From positions 36,507,425 to 36,571,424 of the forward strand of contig CAIIXF020000010.1 of the NCBI GenBank assembly GCA_903813345.2: a DNA stretch of 64,000 nt, written 5' to 3'. The notes under the pieces are model-generated. The model made no database searches and was not told the origin of the DNA. It saw only the letters and a list, made by a program, of their open reading frames with translations. Positions within the stretch are counted from its first letter, which is position 1. Every line of letters begins with the position of its first letter. A program made the position numbers and the translations under genes. Source of the DNA: Owenia fusiformis. Lineage: Eukaryota > Annelida > Polychaeta > Sabellida > Oweniidae. Below, in pieces: positions 1-10,517 of the stretch.

Positions 1-40
1 GTGGAAACTGCATGATTTTTGGCCAGGGGGAGGTCTGAAT
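1..40. repeat. Fragment of dispersed repeat R1 (GGCCAGGGGG family)
   Basis: The words 'aaactgcatgattttt' followed by 'ggccaggggg' recur at 8851-9008, 37556-37722 and 50520-50695, and weakly at 16987-17098. The full unit at 37556-37722 starts with GGCCCGTAGCCAGGGGGGG, carries a central segment related to AAAATCATGCAGTTTTTCAC, and ends in a second homopolymer run. Probably a short non-autonomous mobile repeat; no coding capacity is seen. Confidence 0.6.
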
Positions 41-115
41 GACATAGTACTTTACTATGAAATGTGGCTACTCATCACTATGATTCAGTCAACTTTGTGG
101 TTTTATTGTACTTAC

Positions 116-353
116 TATTTCAGCCCAACGAGGCAATAAAAGTCTCTGATCATCCATAATCATCAACTTAACGTCGTTGTATTTGCTATTCGCAAGTGCC
201 GGTCCAAGGTCACTTGCTATAAAGTCTCGCTGGCTCTCGGCTGACCAGCCCATAGCTTGGAATGAAAATCGATCAATATTACCATCAGTGGGCTCATTTT
301 GAGCTGTTAAACCCCACATTGATATATTGTGTGACTCGTAAGCAGCCATAAAC
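116..353 (-). CDS. GBA1: GBA coding exon 6, copy b (candidate mutually exclusive exon)
   Basis: 238 nt, same length and phase as copy a, with acceptor cttccag and donor GTAAGT. It encodes FMAAYESHNISMWGL, TAQNEPTDG (Glu to Gln two before the acid/base Glu, which is kept), FQAMGWSAESQRDFIASDL and DDQRLLLPRWAEI. Differences cluster in the 8 residues after NEP and in ALANSKYND versus ALWDNGYKN. Splicing copy a directly to copy b would shift the frame and reach a TGA after 19 codons, so the two exons can only be used as alternatives in a productive message. A second gene copy is less likely, because 354-1291 holds no other GBA exon. Confidence 0.85.
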
Positions 354-3300
354 CTGGAAGAGTATATAATTACAAGCCTTAATTATGGGGTATAGTTTAG
401 CTAAATTATTTAAACCCCACATTGATATATTGTGTGACTCGTAAGCAGCTATAAACCTGGAAGAGTATATAATTACAAGGCTTAATTATGGGGTATAGTT
501 TAGCTAAATTATTTACCTAAAATGGAAGGGGTGAGGGACTGAGGGTTCCCTTAGAGAGCCTACAAAGGTTACTTATTAACTAAGTACAGTACTTAGCTTA
601 ACAGTCCTTTCTGAAAGCAATTATATATCATTTTAAAGCTTGCTTTTATTCAAAATTTGAGAATTACACAAATGTAAAGCGATTGCATAGAATGAATATA
701 CAAGACATGGGTGGGCCAATATGAATCCAGAAAGAGTTCAGCAGAACCCCAAATGCTGCATTAAGGCAACTAAAATGAATTTATAACAAGGGCTTACCCA
801 AGGGGGTTTCTGCTGTGTCACTGCTCACCGAGCAAATACGTATAGTAATTGTTATTCTTATTACATTTATTACATACTGTAACTAAATAATATCTCCAGG
901 ATTAGAGGGTCAGTAAATATAATAAATAACACATATACTGAACTTAACTAGCACACACACACACTGATATCATATACAGTATGCTTCCTCAGCCATCTAA
1001 TAGCTTAAATATAAATACCTAGTACCTACAGATAAAAAAGCGATTCTATTAAATAAATAAATATCAATACGATGATTAAATAAATAAATTAATTCGCTCA
1101 GTTGAATCTGGAAAAATATAATAAGCTCAGGTGTTAGATTTGAGACTGCCATCTATCTTAAATATCCCTGAAGATAAAATACTAACCATTATATAAAACT
1201 ATACAGCTCATTCGCATCTGGAAAAATAGAAAAGAAAGCTTAGGCGGTGGATAGGGATGGACGACAGACACTTCCTTAATAGAGAACTTACAGTTTCAGC
1301 CCAACCAGGGAGCATCAACCTCATATCGTCCAAAATCATGAGTTTAACGTTCTTATACCCATTGTCCCATAAAGCTGGACCTAAATCCTGGGCGATGAAA
1401 TCACGCTGCATTTCGGCAGTGAATCCCATGGCCTGAAAGAGGTAATCGGTCCTCAAACCCATGGTTGGCTCATTCTCTGCCGTGAGGCCCCAAACATGGA
1501 TACCATGTGATTCATAGGCCTGGAGGAACCTGAATAACATGCTATGGTTTAACATGCTATGCTTTAACATGCAAAATATGGAGGAGTGGAGAGAAATTAG
1601 CAAGGAACAAAGTACATACAGACATATGGTTAAAAATAAATTAGATGAAATACTAGTATAACATCCGAATAATGAATGAAAATAATGTTTTCAAAGATGA
1701 CATGAAATAAGGCGAGCATTACATATAAGACTCAAAGAAACACAGGAACAAACATCTACAAATATGAATAAATAAAGAAAACAATAAGAATATCATATTT
1801 ATCCACCAGGGGATATCAATATCTGCATTTTAATCTATTAAAACTTTGAAACCTGATCACCTTGACAACATCTGTGGTAAACAAATAAGACCTACTTGAT
1901 GAAATAATTGGCCCAAGTTTTGTAGTATTTTCCACCCGGACTTCCAATTAGAGTTCCCTTTCCCGTCATGTTTTGATTGGTCTTCATCCAAGCAGGGGCA
2001 CTCCATGGACTACCAAATATGGGTATATTCCTTCTACTCATTGCCATGGCTTTTTGTATGAAAGGTATCTGAAAAGTTTTGAGGAGAAAAATCAGATTAT
2101 CTACATTTAAATTACATGGGGAAGTGCCATATTTACCTTTGTCAAATACTGATTCTTTGATGGTTCATAAATGGTATTTTTGAAAACATCAAATAAATCT
2201 TGCTTGCTGCCACCCCCAGGCTGCCACCAGCTTCTTAACTGGAGGGACCACAGTTATCGTTTATCCGTGATAGAGAGAGAGAGTTCAGACACAACTCACC
2301 TTATATTTCAAATCTTCCATAGCCAATGAGAAATTCTTCAGATCAAAATCTCCTGGTGAATCATCATAAGAATATGGCCTTGTTGAGAAATCACATGACG
2401 CCATTGGGACTCTCCCCAGACTATATTCTATTCCTAAAAAATTTGAAAATGTTTTGGTAATTCATTTGCTTTAATATCAGAAACAAAAATACATTTAAAA
2501 TAAATCAATATGTGATTAATTTTTTTAATTAATCAAGCAATCCAAAACCCGAAATGGAAAAGTTGATCCCATCATTTAATCAAGACAGAAATCATGAATG
2601 TGTTTTTGTTATTCTAAACTGGTCTACTCATTAAAATTGTTGAGTCATGGATTTACCTTCTGGACTATAGTATGACTTGAGTAGATTAGTTTGAGTATCT
2701 GCACTCAAACTGGCAATGTTGATCCCAGCTGCATCAGTAAATGCTCCTCCGAATCCCAGAATACGTTGGAATGTGTGATTCTTAAACACGGTAAATACGA
2801 CATCATCTGAAAAGAATCTTTTAAAATAAATTGTACATTGAATCACTTATTCATTCATTTATGCAAGACATTCATTTAAAATAATCACAACTTAACAAAA
2901 CTTGATCTCCATTGGCTGGCCACACTACATTATGATTTTAACATGGAAGTTGATTAAGAGGTACATTGAAGGGGAAAAAAATATTTTTAAAATCCCTCCA
3001 TATTTAAAGACTTTTTGTCACTCCTTAGAAATCTTGGCAAAGTTTTTAGACCTTTAATCAAGGAATTCTATCTCATTTAAAGTGTGCTAACATATCTTGA
3101 AACTTAAAATCAACAAAGTGATTTTCTGCATAGCTAAAATTTTCAATCAATTCCTCAACTGAAGTAAGGTGCTGGATCCACTGGTGTTTTTGAAATTCAC
3201 CTTGCACCCACTTAAAATCCCATTTGCACCCCATTGAAAACCCATTTGCACTCAATTGAAAAATCATAAAAAATGACATACAGATTTTGAATATAACTAG

Positions 3301-5142
3301 CTGCAAAAAATTTGAATACTACCAAGAACCAGGGGCTTTCAATAGATTATTGAATGTCCATGCAAGAACAAAATTAATAGTTTAGGGTAATGGTTAAAGG
3401 ATTGAAGTCCAGGGATGAAAGAATCATGTAGGAATTTAAGTACAAGGACCTTATATGAGACTTTCAATGAGGGTGGTAGCCTGAATTCAATGCCTGACAT
3501 ACACTATACAAGACAAAAGAGTATCAAATCACCAATATTTCTTACGTACACCACTAAAAAGAATGAATTTTAATTTAAAAAAGTTACCTGAGCTATTGAG
3601 TGAACTTTTAAAAGTGTTAGAATTTCTTTTGAAGCGATCTCCTGCCTTGCTTGAGACGTAGATTGAATAAGAGCCTTTCTGGACCTTGATATTTGGTTCC
3701 ACTGTGTCACAATAGGTGGAGTTGCAAACACAAACATATGATCCTTTCCCATAATTTCTCGGCACGCATGGTTTCGATGCTAAAATATTGAAAGTAAGAT
3801 AAACAAGTAAGCATAGGTTGAAATCCAAGATGTATATAATTGGATACATAACGACACAAAAATGTGTTTCAACTACTGTTACAATACAAGTCACGCAATG
3901 AAATGTTACAGCCAAAAAACAATGGTCCTCCAGAAAGTTCTCCTTTCCTAAATTCCTTCGAGCTGATTGAGCACGTTATAAGGAAAACAAATCATTAGGT
4001 CTTATTATTCTTCAAATAGCTTTGCAATAGACATGAGGTATGTGACGTGTGACAGCGTATAGTTAGTGCCGAAAATTATCAAAATATAACAGAAGACTCA
4101 TTTACAAAGGCCCAGAAACATGTATAAAAATCGAGTCAAATACCACCAAGTATTGGTGTATTTGACTGATTTTTCATACATGTTCCCGGGACTATGCTAG
4201 CTCATTTAGTCCTGAGACCATCATAAATCTATGTTTGTCTCAGTTTAGTCTAATGTAGTTGTAACAACCCTTGATAGCAAGTTGCTACTATGGCCCAGCT
4301 GTAGTGGCTTAAGCCTTTATAGATTAGTTGGTAGAGCATCAGTCTTCAGGGCTCTCACCAGGAAATATTTAGGGTGTGGTGCTAACATCTTCAGAATAAC
4401 CGTTCAATCGTGATAAATCATATTATACCATAAAAGTGTTATGTTTTATCCTTTTTACATGCTATTATTGTATATTCGGTCAAGTTTAGACTGTGGAAAC
4501 AGTCATGATTTGCCAATAGGGTGTGGAGGGAGCTAAATAGAGTGTGGTGCTGCGCCACAGTCTAAAAGCCTGGCGAGAGCCCTGGTCTTAGGATCAAATG
4601 GTCCTAGGTTCGATTCCCACACGGGGCATTGAATTTTGCACACTTTTTTCAATTTCTTTATCTGGCTCAGATCCCTTGTCATAGTTTTTGCTTCAAAGCA
4701 GTCGATTTACGTCACCATACAAAAAACTGTACTCCGCTACTTTTTGACGTTGATGGTTAGGCGTGAAAATGAGGAACGGAGAAAAGGTCTTGGAACAAGA
4801 TACCTGTAAGGCAGAAGTCTTGTTCCAGTGCAATATGCCTATGATAAACAATGATACTGTATAAAAAATTTGAGTTACAATTCAGAAATCATCCAATATC
4901 CTCCCCTCACACATAAAAAAACTAAAATCACCTGATGGCCTGATCTGATCAGCAACCCTCTCAAAGTTTGGCCTGATTCGCTCTCATGTCTAAATCCCTT
5001 TATTTGAGGTAATAAGCAATTAGTGTAATCAAACACTTCGAAAAATAGACAAGATATGAACTCCAAACATACCTGTTGCTTGAAAGACCTGTATTATCCA
5101 CATAAATAGGAAAATAGACAAGACATTATATTTGTTTTCCAT
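116..5142 (-). CDS. GBA1: Glucosylceramidase (lysosomal acid beta-glucosidase, GH30), 5' part; runs off left edge
   Basis: Hydrolyses glucosylceramide to glucose and ceramide in the lysosome. Exons in transcript order: 5142-5073 (start codon, hydrophobic signal peptide containing LSIFLFMWII), 3779-3588, 2806-2657, 2433-2300, 2068-1896, then either 1529-1292 or 353-116. All junctions are GT-AG and phases join without a break, giving 319 residues. Family landmarks seen: the cysteine-rich N-terminus (KPCVPRNYGKGSYVCVCN), LGFGGAFTDAA, RVPMASCDFSTRPY, FGSPWSAPAWMKTN, and TAENEP, whose second Glu (about residue 260) is the GH30 acid/base. Exon lengths 192, 134, 173 and 238 match my recollection of vertebrate GBA1. 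The nucleophile Glu and C-terminal half lie left of the window. Identity is firm; the odd point is the duplicated sixth coding exon, listed separately. Confidence 0.93.
308..515. repeat. 103-bp tandem duplication covering the exon 6b acceptor
   Basis: Positions 308-410 are repeated almost perfectly at 411-513. Read on the minus strand, the unit carries the exon 6b acceptor and its first 46 bases, so a second, truncated acceptor sits near 457 upstream of the real one. The truncated copy reads F-I-A-A-Y-E-S-H before running into intron sequence. The near identity of the copies suggests a recent event. Confidence 0.9.
1292..1529 (-). CDS. GBA1: GBA coding exon 6, copy a (candidate mutually exclusive exon)
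   Basis: 238 nt, acceptor ttattcag and donor GTAAGT. The first base completes the Lys codon left open by exon 5 (1896), and the exon ends on a codon boundary. It encodes 79 residues beginning FLQAYESHGIHVWGL, including TAENEPTMG with the acid/base Glu, FQAMGFTAEMQRDFIAQDL and LMILDDMRLMLPGWAET. It is the copy nearest exon 5 and keeps the AENEP sequence as in vertebrates. About 51 of 79 residues match copy b by hand count. No stop or frameshift is present, so it looks functional. Confidence 0.9.
4118..4183. repeat. Short perfect-looking hairpin in GBA intron 1
   Basis: The arm 4118-4147 and its near reverse complement 4155-4183 are separated by a 7-base loop. Arms are about 29 nt with one or two mismatches or gaps. 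Could be a remnant of a foldback transposon or a small structured RNA; nothing else supports either. Confidence 0.6.
4303..4640 (+). repeat. tRNA-like SINE head split by an inserted element
   Basis: Two halves of a tRNA-like sequence flank the element at 4347-4584. The left half has TAGTTGGTAGAGC, like a D-arm/A box. The right half has GGTTCGATTCC, a perfect RNA polymerase III B box, and ends in cacacggggca. Joined, the halves do not give a clean acceptor or anticodon stem, so this looks like a tRNA-derived SINE or decayed tRNA rather than a working tRNA gene. It lies in GBA intron 1, antisense to the gene. Confidence 0.55.
4347..4584. mobile_element. hAT-like non-autonomous DNA transposon (238 bp)
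   Basis: The terminal inverted repeats are CAGGGCTCTCACCAGG at the left and CCTGGCGAGAGCCCTG at the right (one mismatch). The element is flanked by perfect 5-bp duplications GTCTT at 4342-4346 and 4585-4589. CAGGG ends with a 5-bp target duplication fit hAT-type (hAT5-like) elements. There is no open reading frame. It interrupts the tRNA-like sequence described above. Confidence 0.75.
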
Positions 5143-5580
5143 TTTACCGGTCAGGTCAAAGGTCATGGGATTTGTCTAAAATTCCAACTTTGAATTAAAA
5201 ATATTATTATATCATGATATTACAATATTGCGCCATAAAAGGTATTTTATTTTACATATTTTATCATTCATTTTTATTTTCTATACACCTATTATCAATT
5301 ATCTATGGCAAAGTTTACAAATATACGATTTCATCTTTTTCGTTCAAAGAGAAAGTTTGGAATTTAGTAATAATTCTTGTGCTTCCGGTTTTGTTTTTCA
5401 GAAAGCATAATTTCAATTTGCTATACTATTCTTTGGATATTAGAGAACTGTGTAGGTATTAAATGCAGAATTGTATTTCAATGGTGTCTAATATATACCC
5501 TGGTGTATGTCACATGTAATTGTGAGCTCTTCTTCAAATTTCACCTCCAATGTAGATAATAAGGTCACGACTCAAGGGGT
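5143..5580. other. Divergent intergenic stretch next to GBA start; nothing recognised
   Basis: AT-rich DNA just upstream of the GBA start codon, which should hold its promoter and 5' untranslated region. No TATA box, CpG cluster or conserved site could be picked out by eye. The short open frames here have no protein-like composition. Confidence 0.5.
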
Positions 5581-5584
5581 GTCT

Positions 5585-6455
5585 TCCCATTTCGCCCCTT
5601 CCGACTTTGCCCCTTCGCATTTCGCCCCTCATTTATTCCCATTTGGCCCCTACCCATTTGGCCCCTTCCCATTTGGCCCTTTTCTCAAAATGCCCCTTTC
5701 CCATTTTGCCCCTCTTCTATTTCGCCCCTGTCCCATTTATTTTGCCCCTCATTCCCCCTTCGCCCCTTCCCATTTCGCCCCTTCCCAATTGGCCCCTTTC
5801 CCATTTCATCCCTCGTTCATTCCCTTTTCGCCCCTTCCCATTTCGCCCCTAATTTATTCCCATTTTGCCCCTACCCATTTCACCCCTTTCCCAAATATGA
5901 TTGGTCAATGCGACGTTTAAGTAGGCGGAGCTTAAAGCTGGCATGCAGCTTGCATCTCCTTATATGTTACCAGTTCTGACACAAGGGGCGATAGACAAGG
6001 GGTGAAATGGGAAAGGGGCAAAATGGGACTGAATGAGGGGCAAAATTGAAAGGGGTGAAATGGGAAGGGGCCAATTGGGAAGGGGCGAAATGGGAAAGGG
6101 GCACAATGGGACTGAATGAGAGGCAAAATGGGAAGGGGCGAAATGGAGAAGGGGCGAAATGGAGAAGGGGCGAGATGGGAAGGGGCGAAATGGGAAGGGG
6201 CGATCGCGATAAGAGAAAGGGGCGATATGGGAAGGGGACAACACGGGAAAGGGGTGAAATGGCAAAGGGGCAAAATGGGAAAGGGGCGAAATGGGAAAGG
6301 GGCCAATTGGGAAGGGGCGAAATGGGAATAAATGAGGGGCGAGATGGGAAGGGGCGAAATGGGAAAGGGGCCAATTGGGAAGGGGCGAAATGGGAATAAA
6401 TGAGGGGCGAGATGGGAAGGGGCGAAATGGGAAGGGGCGAAATGGGAATAAACCG
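5585..6455. repeat. Minisatellite in two opposed blocks forming a long inverted repeat
   Basis: At 5585-5895 the motif CCCATTTCGCCCCTTC (about 16 bp, degenerate, variants with GGCC and TTGCC) runs on the plus strand. At 5990-6455 the reverse complement, GAAATGGGAAGGGGCG, runs as a second block. About 95 bp of unique sequence separate them. The long open frames here (Pro-Phe-rich or Gly-Lys-Trp-rich) follow only from the repeat and are not genes. The block lies between the divergent GBA and SUB1 genes. Confidence 0.9.
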
Positions 6456-6679
6456 ACTCAAGGTGCATGTTCGGAATTTTGCTGCAACCCTCAATAGGGT
6501 CACATGTTATTTTTTTAAATTTGAATCACTCCTTCCCCACAATGTCTACAGTGTCCAGTGTGGTACCTCTCTCCACCACAGGAACTTCTGTGTTGCAGGG
6601 GGCACCTGTGGAAATACCGAAGCTACCGATCAAGTCAGTTCAACATCAGTATGAATGCTTGTTACCTGTCAGTTTCATT

Positions 6680-7796
6680 ATCCCACCGAACGAAGTTCGA
6701 GAGGGATATAGGAAAGCCGTCCGTCCGTCCGTTCGTCCGTCTGTTTGTCCGGGCGAGAACTCAAATACCGTTTCACGGATTTGATTCAAATTTTATAGGC
6801 TTATGCCTTATGGGTGTAGGACCTCTGCTCGAGAAGGAATTTTCAATATGGCCACTGAATTCAAAATGGCCGCCATTTTTCGTAAAAAATGTAATCTTTA
6901 ATAACTCAAATACTAGTTTGCGGATTTGGTTCAAATTTTATATGCTGATGCCTAGGGACACAGTACATATGTTCGAGTAAAAATTTTCAAGATGGCGGCT
7001 AGATTTCAAAATGGCAGCCATTTTTCGTAAGAAAACTTAATCTTTGATAACTCAAATACCAGTGAACAGATTTGGTTCAAATTGTATATGATGATGCCAA
7101 GGGACACAGTACATCTGTTTGAGTTACAATTTTCAAGATGGCCGCTGAATTTCAAAATGGCGGTCATTTTTTGTAAAAAAACGTAATCTCTGGTAACTCA
7201 AATACCAGTAAACGGATTTGGCTCAAATTTTATATGATAATGCCTAGGGACACAATAGATCTGTTCAAGAAAGAATTTTCAAGATGGCGGCTTGATATTC
7301 AAAATGGCGGCCATTTTTGTAAAAAAAGGTAATCTTTGATAACTCAAATACCAGTGAAAGGATTTGGCTCAAATTTTATATGATGATGCCTAGGGACAAA
7401 GGAGATCTGTTCGAGAAAGAATTTTCAAGATGGCGGCTGAATTTCAAAATGGACGCCATTTTTCGTAAAAAAGGTAATCTTTGATAACTCAAATACCAGT
7501 GAACAGATTTGGCTCATTTTTTATGATGATTCCTAGGGACACAGTAGATCTGTTCGAGAAATTTTTTTCAAGATGGCGGCTGAATTTCAAAATGGTAGCC
7601 ATTTTTCATAAGAAAAATTGAATCTTTGATAAGTCAAATACCAGTGAACAGATTTGGTTCAAATTTTATATGCTGATGCCTAGAAACACAGTAGCTCTGT
7701 TCGAGAAAACATTTTTAAGATGGCGTGTGATCTTCAGAATGGCTGCCATTTTTCATTTTCGTAATCTTTGGTAACTCAACTGCCGTTCGGTGGGAT
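6680..7796. mobile_element. Inverted-repeat-bounded block of 145-bp tandem repeats
   Basis: A perfect 13-bp inverted repeat, ATCCCACCGAACG, bounds the block at 6680-6692 and 7784-7796. Inside are a (CCGT)n-like run at 6718-6745 and about seven copies of a 142-146-bp unit, marked by CTCAAATAC at 6760, 6905, 7051, 7197, 7343, 7488, and variants at 7633 and 7775. Units carry the phrases GATTTGGTTCAAATTTTATA, CTAGGGACACAGTA and AAGATGGCGGC. Short inverted ends around central tandem repeats are known from several non-autonomous element families, so I read this as a mobile unit. It has no coding capacity. Confidence 0.75.
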
Positions 7797-8056
7797 TTGC
7801 TACTCCCTGGAGTTGCTGTTTTTCTAGTTCTCATTGATCAATCAAAACTATCAGTAATTTCAATAAATTTTGATTTTGACGGCAATTGATCAAGTTGACG
7901 GCCCAATAATATCACCAGAAGTAGAACTAAGTAGAATCAAGAGCTGCATGTATACTGTTGAATAACTTGATCACATCATATCTAGTTGAAAGCGCATGAT
8001 CACATTCAATTTCAAGAGATTTCAAAGGGCCAAACAGAGTTATCTACAGGACAGTC

Positions 8057-8215
8057 AGGGGGGGGGGGGGGGTGCTGGCAGAAGCAAGGCAAAACAAAAA
8101 AATTAAGTTTTTTTTTAATTTTACAAATATTCCTTCCAACTTCCTTCATGATTGAGCTAGAAGCTTTAAATAAAAAGTATTTTAAAGCTCTTCTTTTTTC
8201 GGTGCAACCTCATCA
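8057..8215. repeat. Copy of dispersed repeat R2 upstream of SUB1
   Basis: A poly-G run at 8058-8071 is followed by a segment with TTGAGCTAGAAGCTT and AAAAAGTATTTTAAAGCTC. The same arrangement is found at 12720-12900 and, most completely, at 54345-54575, where poly-G or poly-C runs and GGCTACGCCC bound it. Likely a short non-autonomous mobile repeat. Confidence 0.65.
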
Positions 8216-8342
8216 AAACTATATACAGTATTCCGATGTTTTTTTTTCTGTCAATCAAATCGCAAGCATCAACTTAATGGGTCAGAATACAGCTATTTGT
8301 TGTTTTATAGATTATCTCCTCTTGCAAATTCTGCAATAGAAA

Positions 8343-9892
8343 ATGCCAAAAACAAAGAAGCCCGCCTCAGACACGAGTGACTCAGATTCTGGTCCCGATG
8401 ATGTCACAGTAAGTATGATTGAAATACAGTAAAACCTGTTTATCAGAATACCTTTAATGTGAACGCCCATTCTTGGTCTCATATGTGTTATTTCCCATTG
8501 ACTCTCATAATCAAAAGACCTTGAAATGTAAGCATCTCCTGATCTGAGCACTTTTGACTGGTCCCAATGGCGTTTGGATTAAACAGGTTTTACTGTATTT
8601 ATTTTGATTGGCAGTTAGAGGAAAACAATGCTTTTGATTAAGAATGTTGCCTTCATACTCAACAAATAGTATCATTGAATTGCTTGCATTTTTTTGATGT
8701 GCAAAATTTTATCATAATACTGTACATTGTATTTCATTTACATTTTAGCCGGTGAAGAAAGCTAAGACTTCAGGCCCAAAGACAAAAGAGGGAGAAGTGC
8801 AGTTCCAAGTAAGATTTCATTAGACTTTTCATTTCATAAGACTTATCAGGCCTGTAGTCAGGATTTGCCAAGGGGGTTCACTTGTGACAATTTTGGTCCA
8901 AAAATGGCCAAAATCAATTAAAAAGTGTTCAGAATTGTGAAAACTGCATGATTTTGAAATAATTTTTGGTCACTGGGGGGGGGGGGGGGGTTCGCTGGCT
9001 ACGGGCCTTTTAAACTTAGTAAGATTAGTCTAACTACAAGCCCTTGTGAGCCCTGACCATGCATCTTCCTACATGTGTTAGTGAAGTAGATAAAGGAGGA
9101 GAGAGATCCACAGTATTGAAGCAAGACTACATGTATAAAAATCTAATCATTTGAATTTATATTTTATTCATTCGGCATGATTATGTTACAGTGAAAAAGT
9201 TAAAATCTTTATCTTTTCAGCTCTCAAGGATGAGATTTGTAAAAATCAATGAGTTTCGTGGAAAAGTTTTTGTGAATCTCCGCGAGTTTTATGAAAAAGA
9301 TGGTGAGATGCTTCCTGGAAAAAAAGGTGAGTGTAACAAAAGTTTGGAAATTTAAACCTGGCTAATTCATGTTTTAAACTATTGTATTTTTATTTTGTTA
9401 TATGTAAATGGTGGCCAACCTATAATGCCGAAATGGCAATTGGTGGCCAGTAATGTATCAACTTTACAAAAATAGTTTACAATATAAAAAAATTCATGTT
9501 TTATATTGTTATCTTAAAGTTGGCCGACATGTATGATGCCTTTTGGCAATTGGCAAGCCATCTCTTGTAAACTTAGACTTAAGAAATAAATAGATCGCCA
9601 TAATATCATGTAGTTTTGCTGCATTGGAAGAGATCTCAGAAAAACATAAATGTTTGGGAGTACAGAAGCTTAATGCCTTCAGATAATGAAGGTGTTTGAT
9701 CTTGGGATTTGCATGACAAGGAATGACATGAGCCAAAAATATTCTAAAATTGAGACAATTTTTTGTTTAGCCTGTTTGCATATTATTTCTTCAATTTCAT
9801 TTTCAGGAATTGCTTTGAATATTGAACAGTGGAATAAACTGAAATCACAAGTAGATGACATTGACAAGGCTGTGAAAGAGTTATCTTCCTGA
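8343..9892 (+). CDS. SUB1: Transcriptional coactivator PC4 / SUB1 homologue
   Basis: Nuclear single-stranded-DNA-binding coactivator of RNA polymerase II transcription. Four coding exons: 8343-8408, 8749-8808, 9221-9326 and 9807-9892, all GT-AG, phases 0, 0 and 1, giving 105 residues. The N-terminus [17 protein letters not shown] is Ser/Asp-rich like the casein-kinase-II-phosphorylated tail of human PC4, then a Lys-rich stretch ([15 protein letters not shown]). The PC4 domain follows: [43 protein letters not shown] and [10 protein letters not shown]. The length is slightly shorter than the human protein (127 residues). The start is the first ATG before the acidic tail. Introns are short and one contains an R1 repeat. 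The match to the family is unambiguous. Confidence 0.95.
8851..9008. repeat. R1 repeat in SUB1 intron 2
   Basis: Begins CAGGCCTGTAGTCAGG and ends in a poly-G run followed by TTCGCTGGCTACGGGCC, with a central AACTGCATGATTTTG. Same family as the copies at 37556 and 50520, in the opposite orientation to the 37556 copy. Confidence 0.7.
9022..9132. repeat. AGTCTTGCTT foldback repeat, degenerate copy
   Basis: The right end reads ATCCACAGTATTGAAGCAAGACTA and the left end ATTAGTCTAACTACAAG. The same layout is found at 10420-10517 and, best preserved, at 38988-39108. Ends are inverted and the middle carries a purine-rich run. Confidence 0.45.
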
Positions 9893-10419
9893 GCTAGCAT
9901 CTTATTCAACTCTACAAAGCCATGACAGATTTATCTGCCTGACAGTGCCTGAGCTAGCATCTTATTCCAATCAACAAAGTTGTCCGATTTTTATAGTTAT
10001 GGAATCAAACTCTGGAAAAAACTTTTGAAAACCAGATGAAGTAGCCACATAATTTGTTAAGAACTTGAAAGTTATTTTTGAGTTTCGAGATGAGAAAATA
10101 GTGTGGATATGTGAATATAGATGGTGCTAAATAATTGCTTTTAAAAACAAGATCTAGAGATATGTTATTATTACATGTAATTAGTTGTCATGGTTACTGC
10201 ACATACTCTACAAGGCATGTATCTAATTAGGAATTATTCTTTTAATTTTTGTGAATTAATTTTTCAGTAAAATTTGTTCAAAGTGGACACTGCCTGGATG
10301 ATCTAAAATATGAGTTAATTAAGTTTTGATAGCATCTTTCAAATTAAAAAAAACAAAACTTTCAAATTAACAAAATGTGATCAAAGATATTTACATTCCG
10401 AACCGTTCTCGTCATAAAG

Positions 10420-10517
10420 ATGTCTTGTCTTGCGTCATGACTCTGGACCCACCTATCTGTGTTAGGGAAGTAGATACTCAGGGGGGGGGGGGTGTCCACA
10501 GTCTTGAAGTAAGACTA
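10420..10517. repeat. AGTCTTGCTT foldback repeat
   Basis: Ends read TGTCTTGTCTTGCGTCATGA and CACAGTCTTGAAGTAAGACT, roughly inverted, with a poly-G run at 10482-10492. It lies in the SUB1 3' untranslated or flanking region. Confidence 0.45.

Noticed and set aside
5507-6503. Overlapping open frames of 70-178 codons on both strands, Pro/Phe/Ser-rich or Gly/Lys/Trp-rich
   Set aside because: They follow from the 16-bp minisatellite, which lacks stops in several frames; no start context, exon structure or domain supports them.
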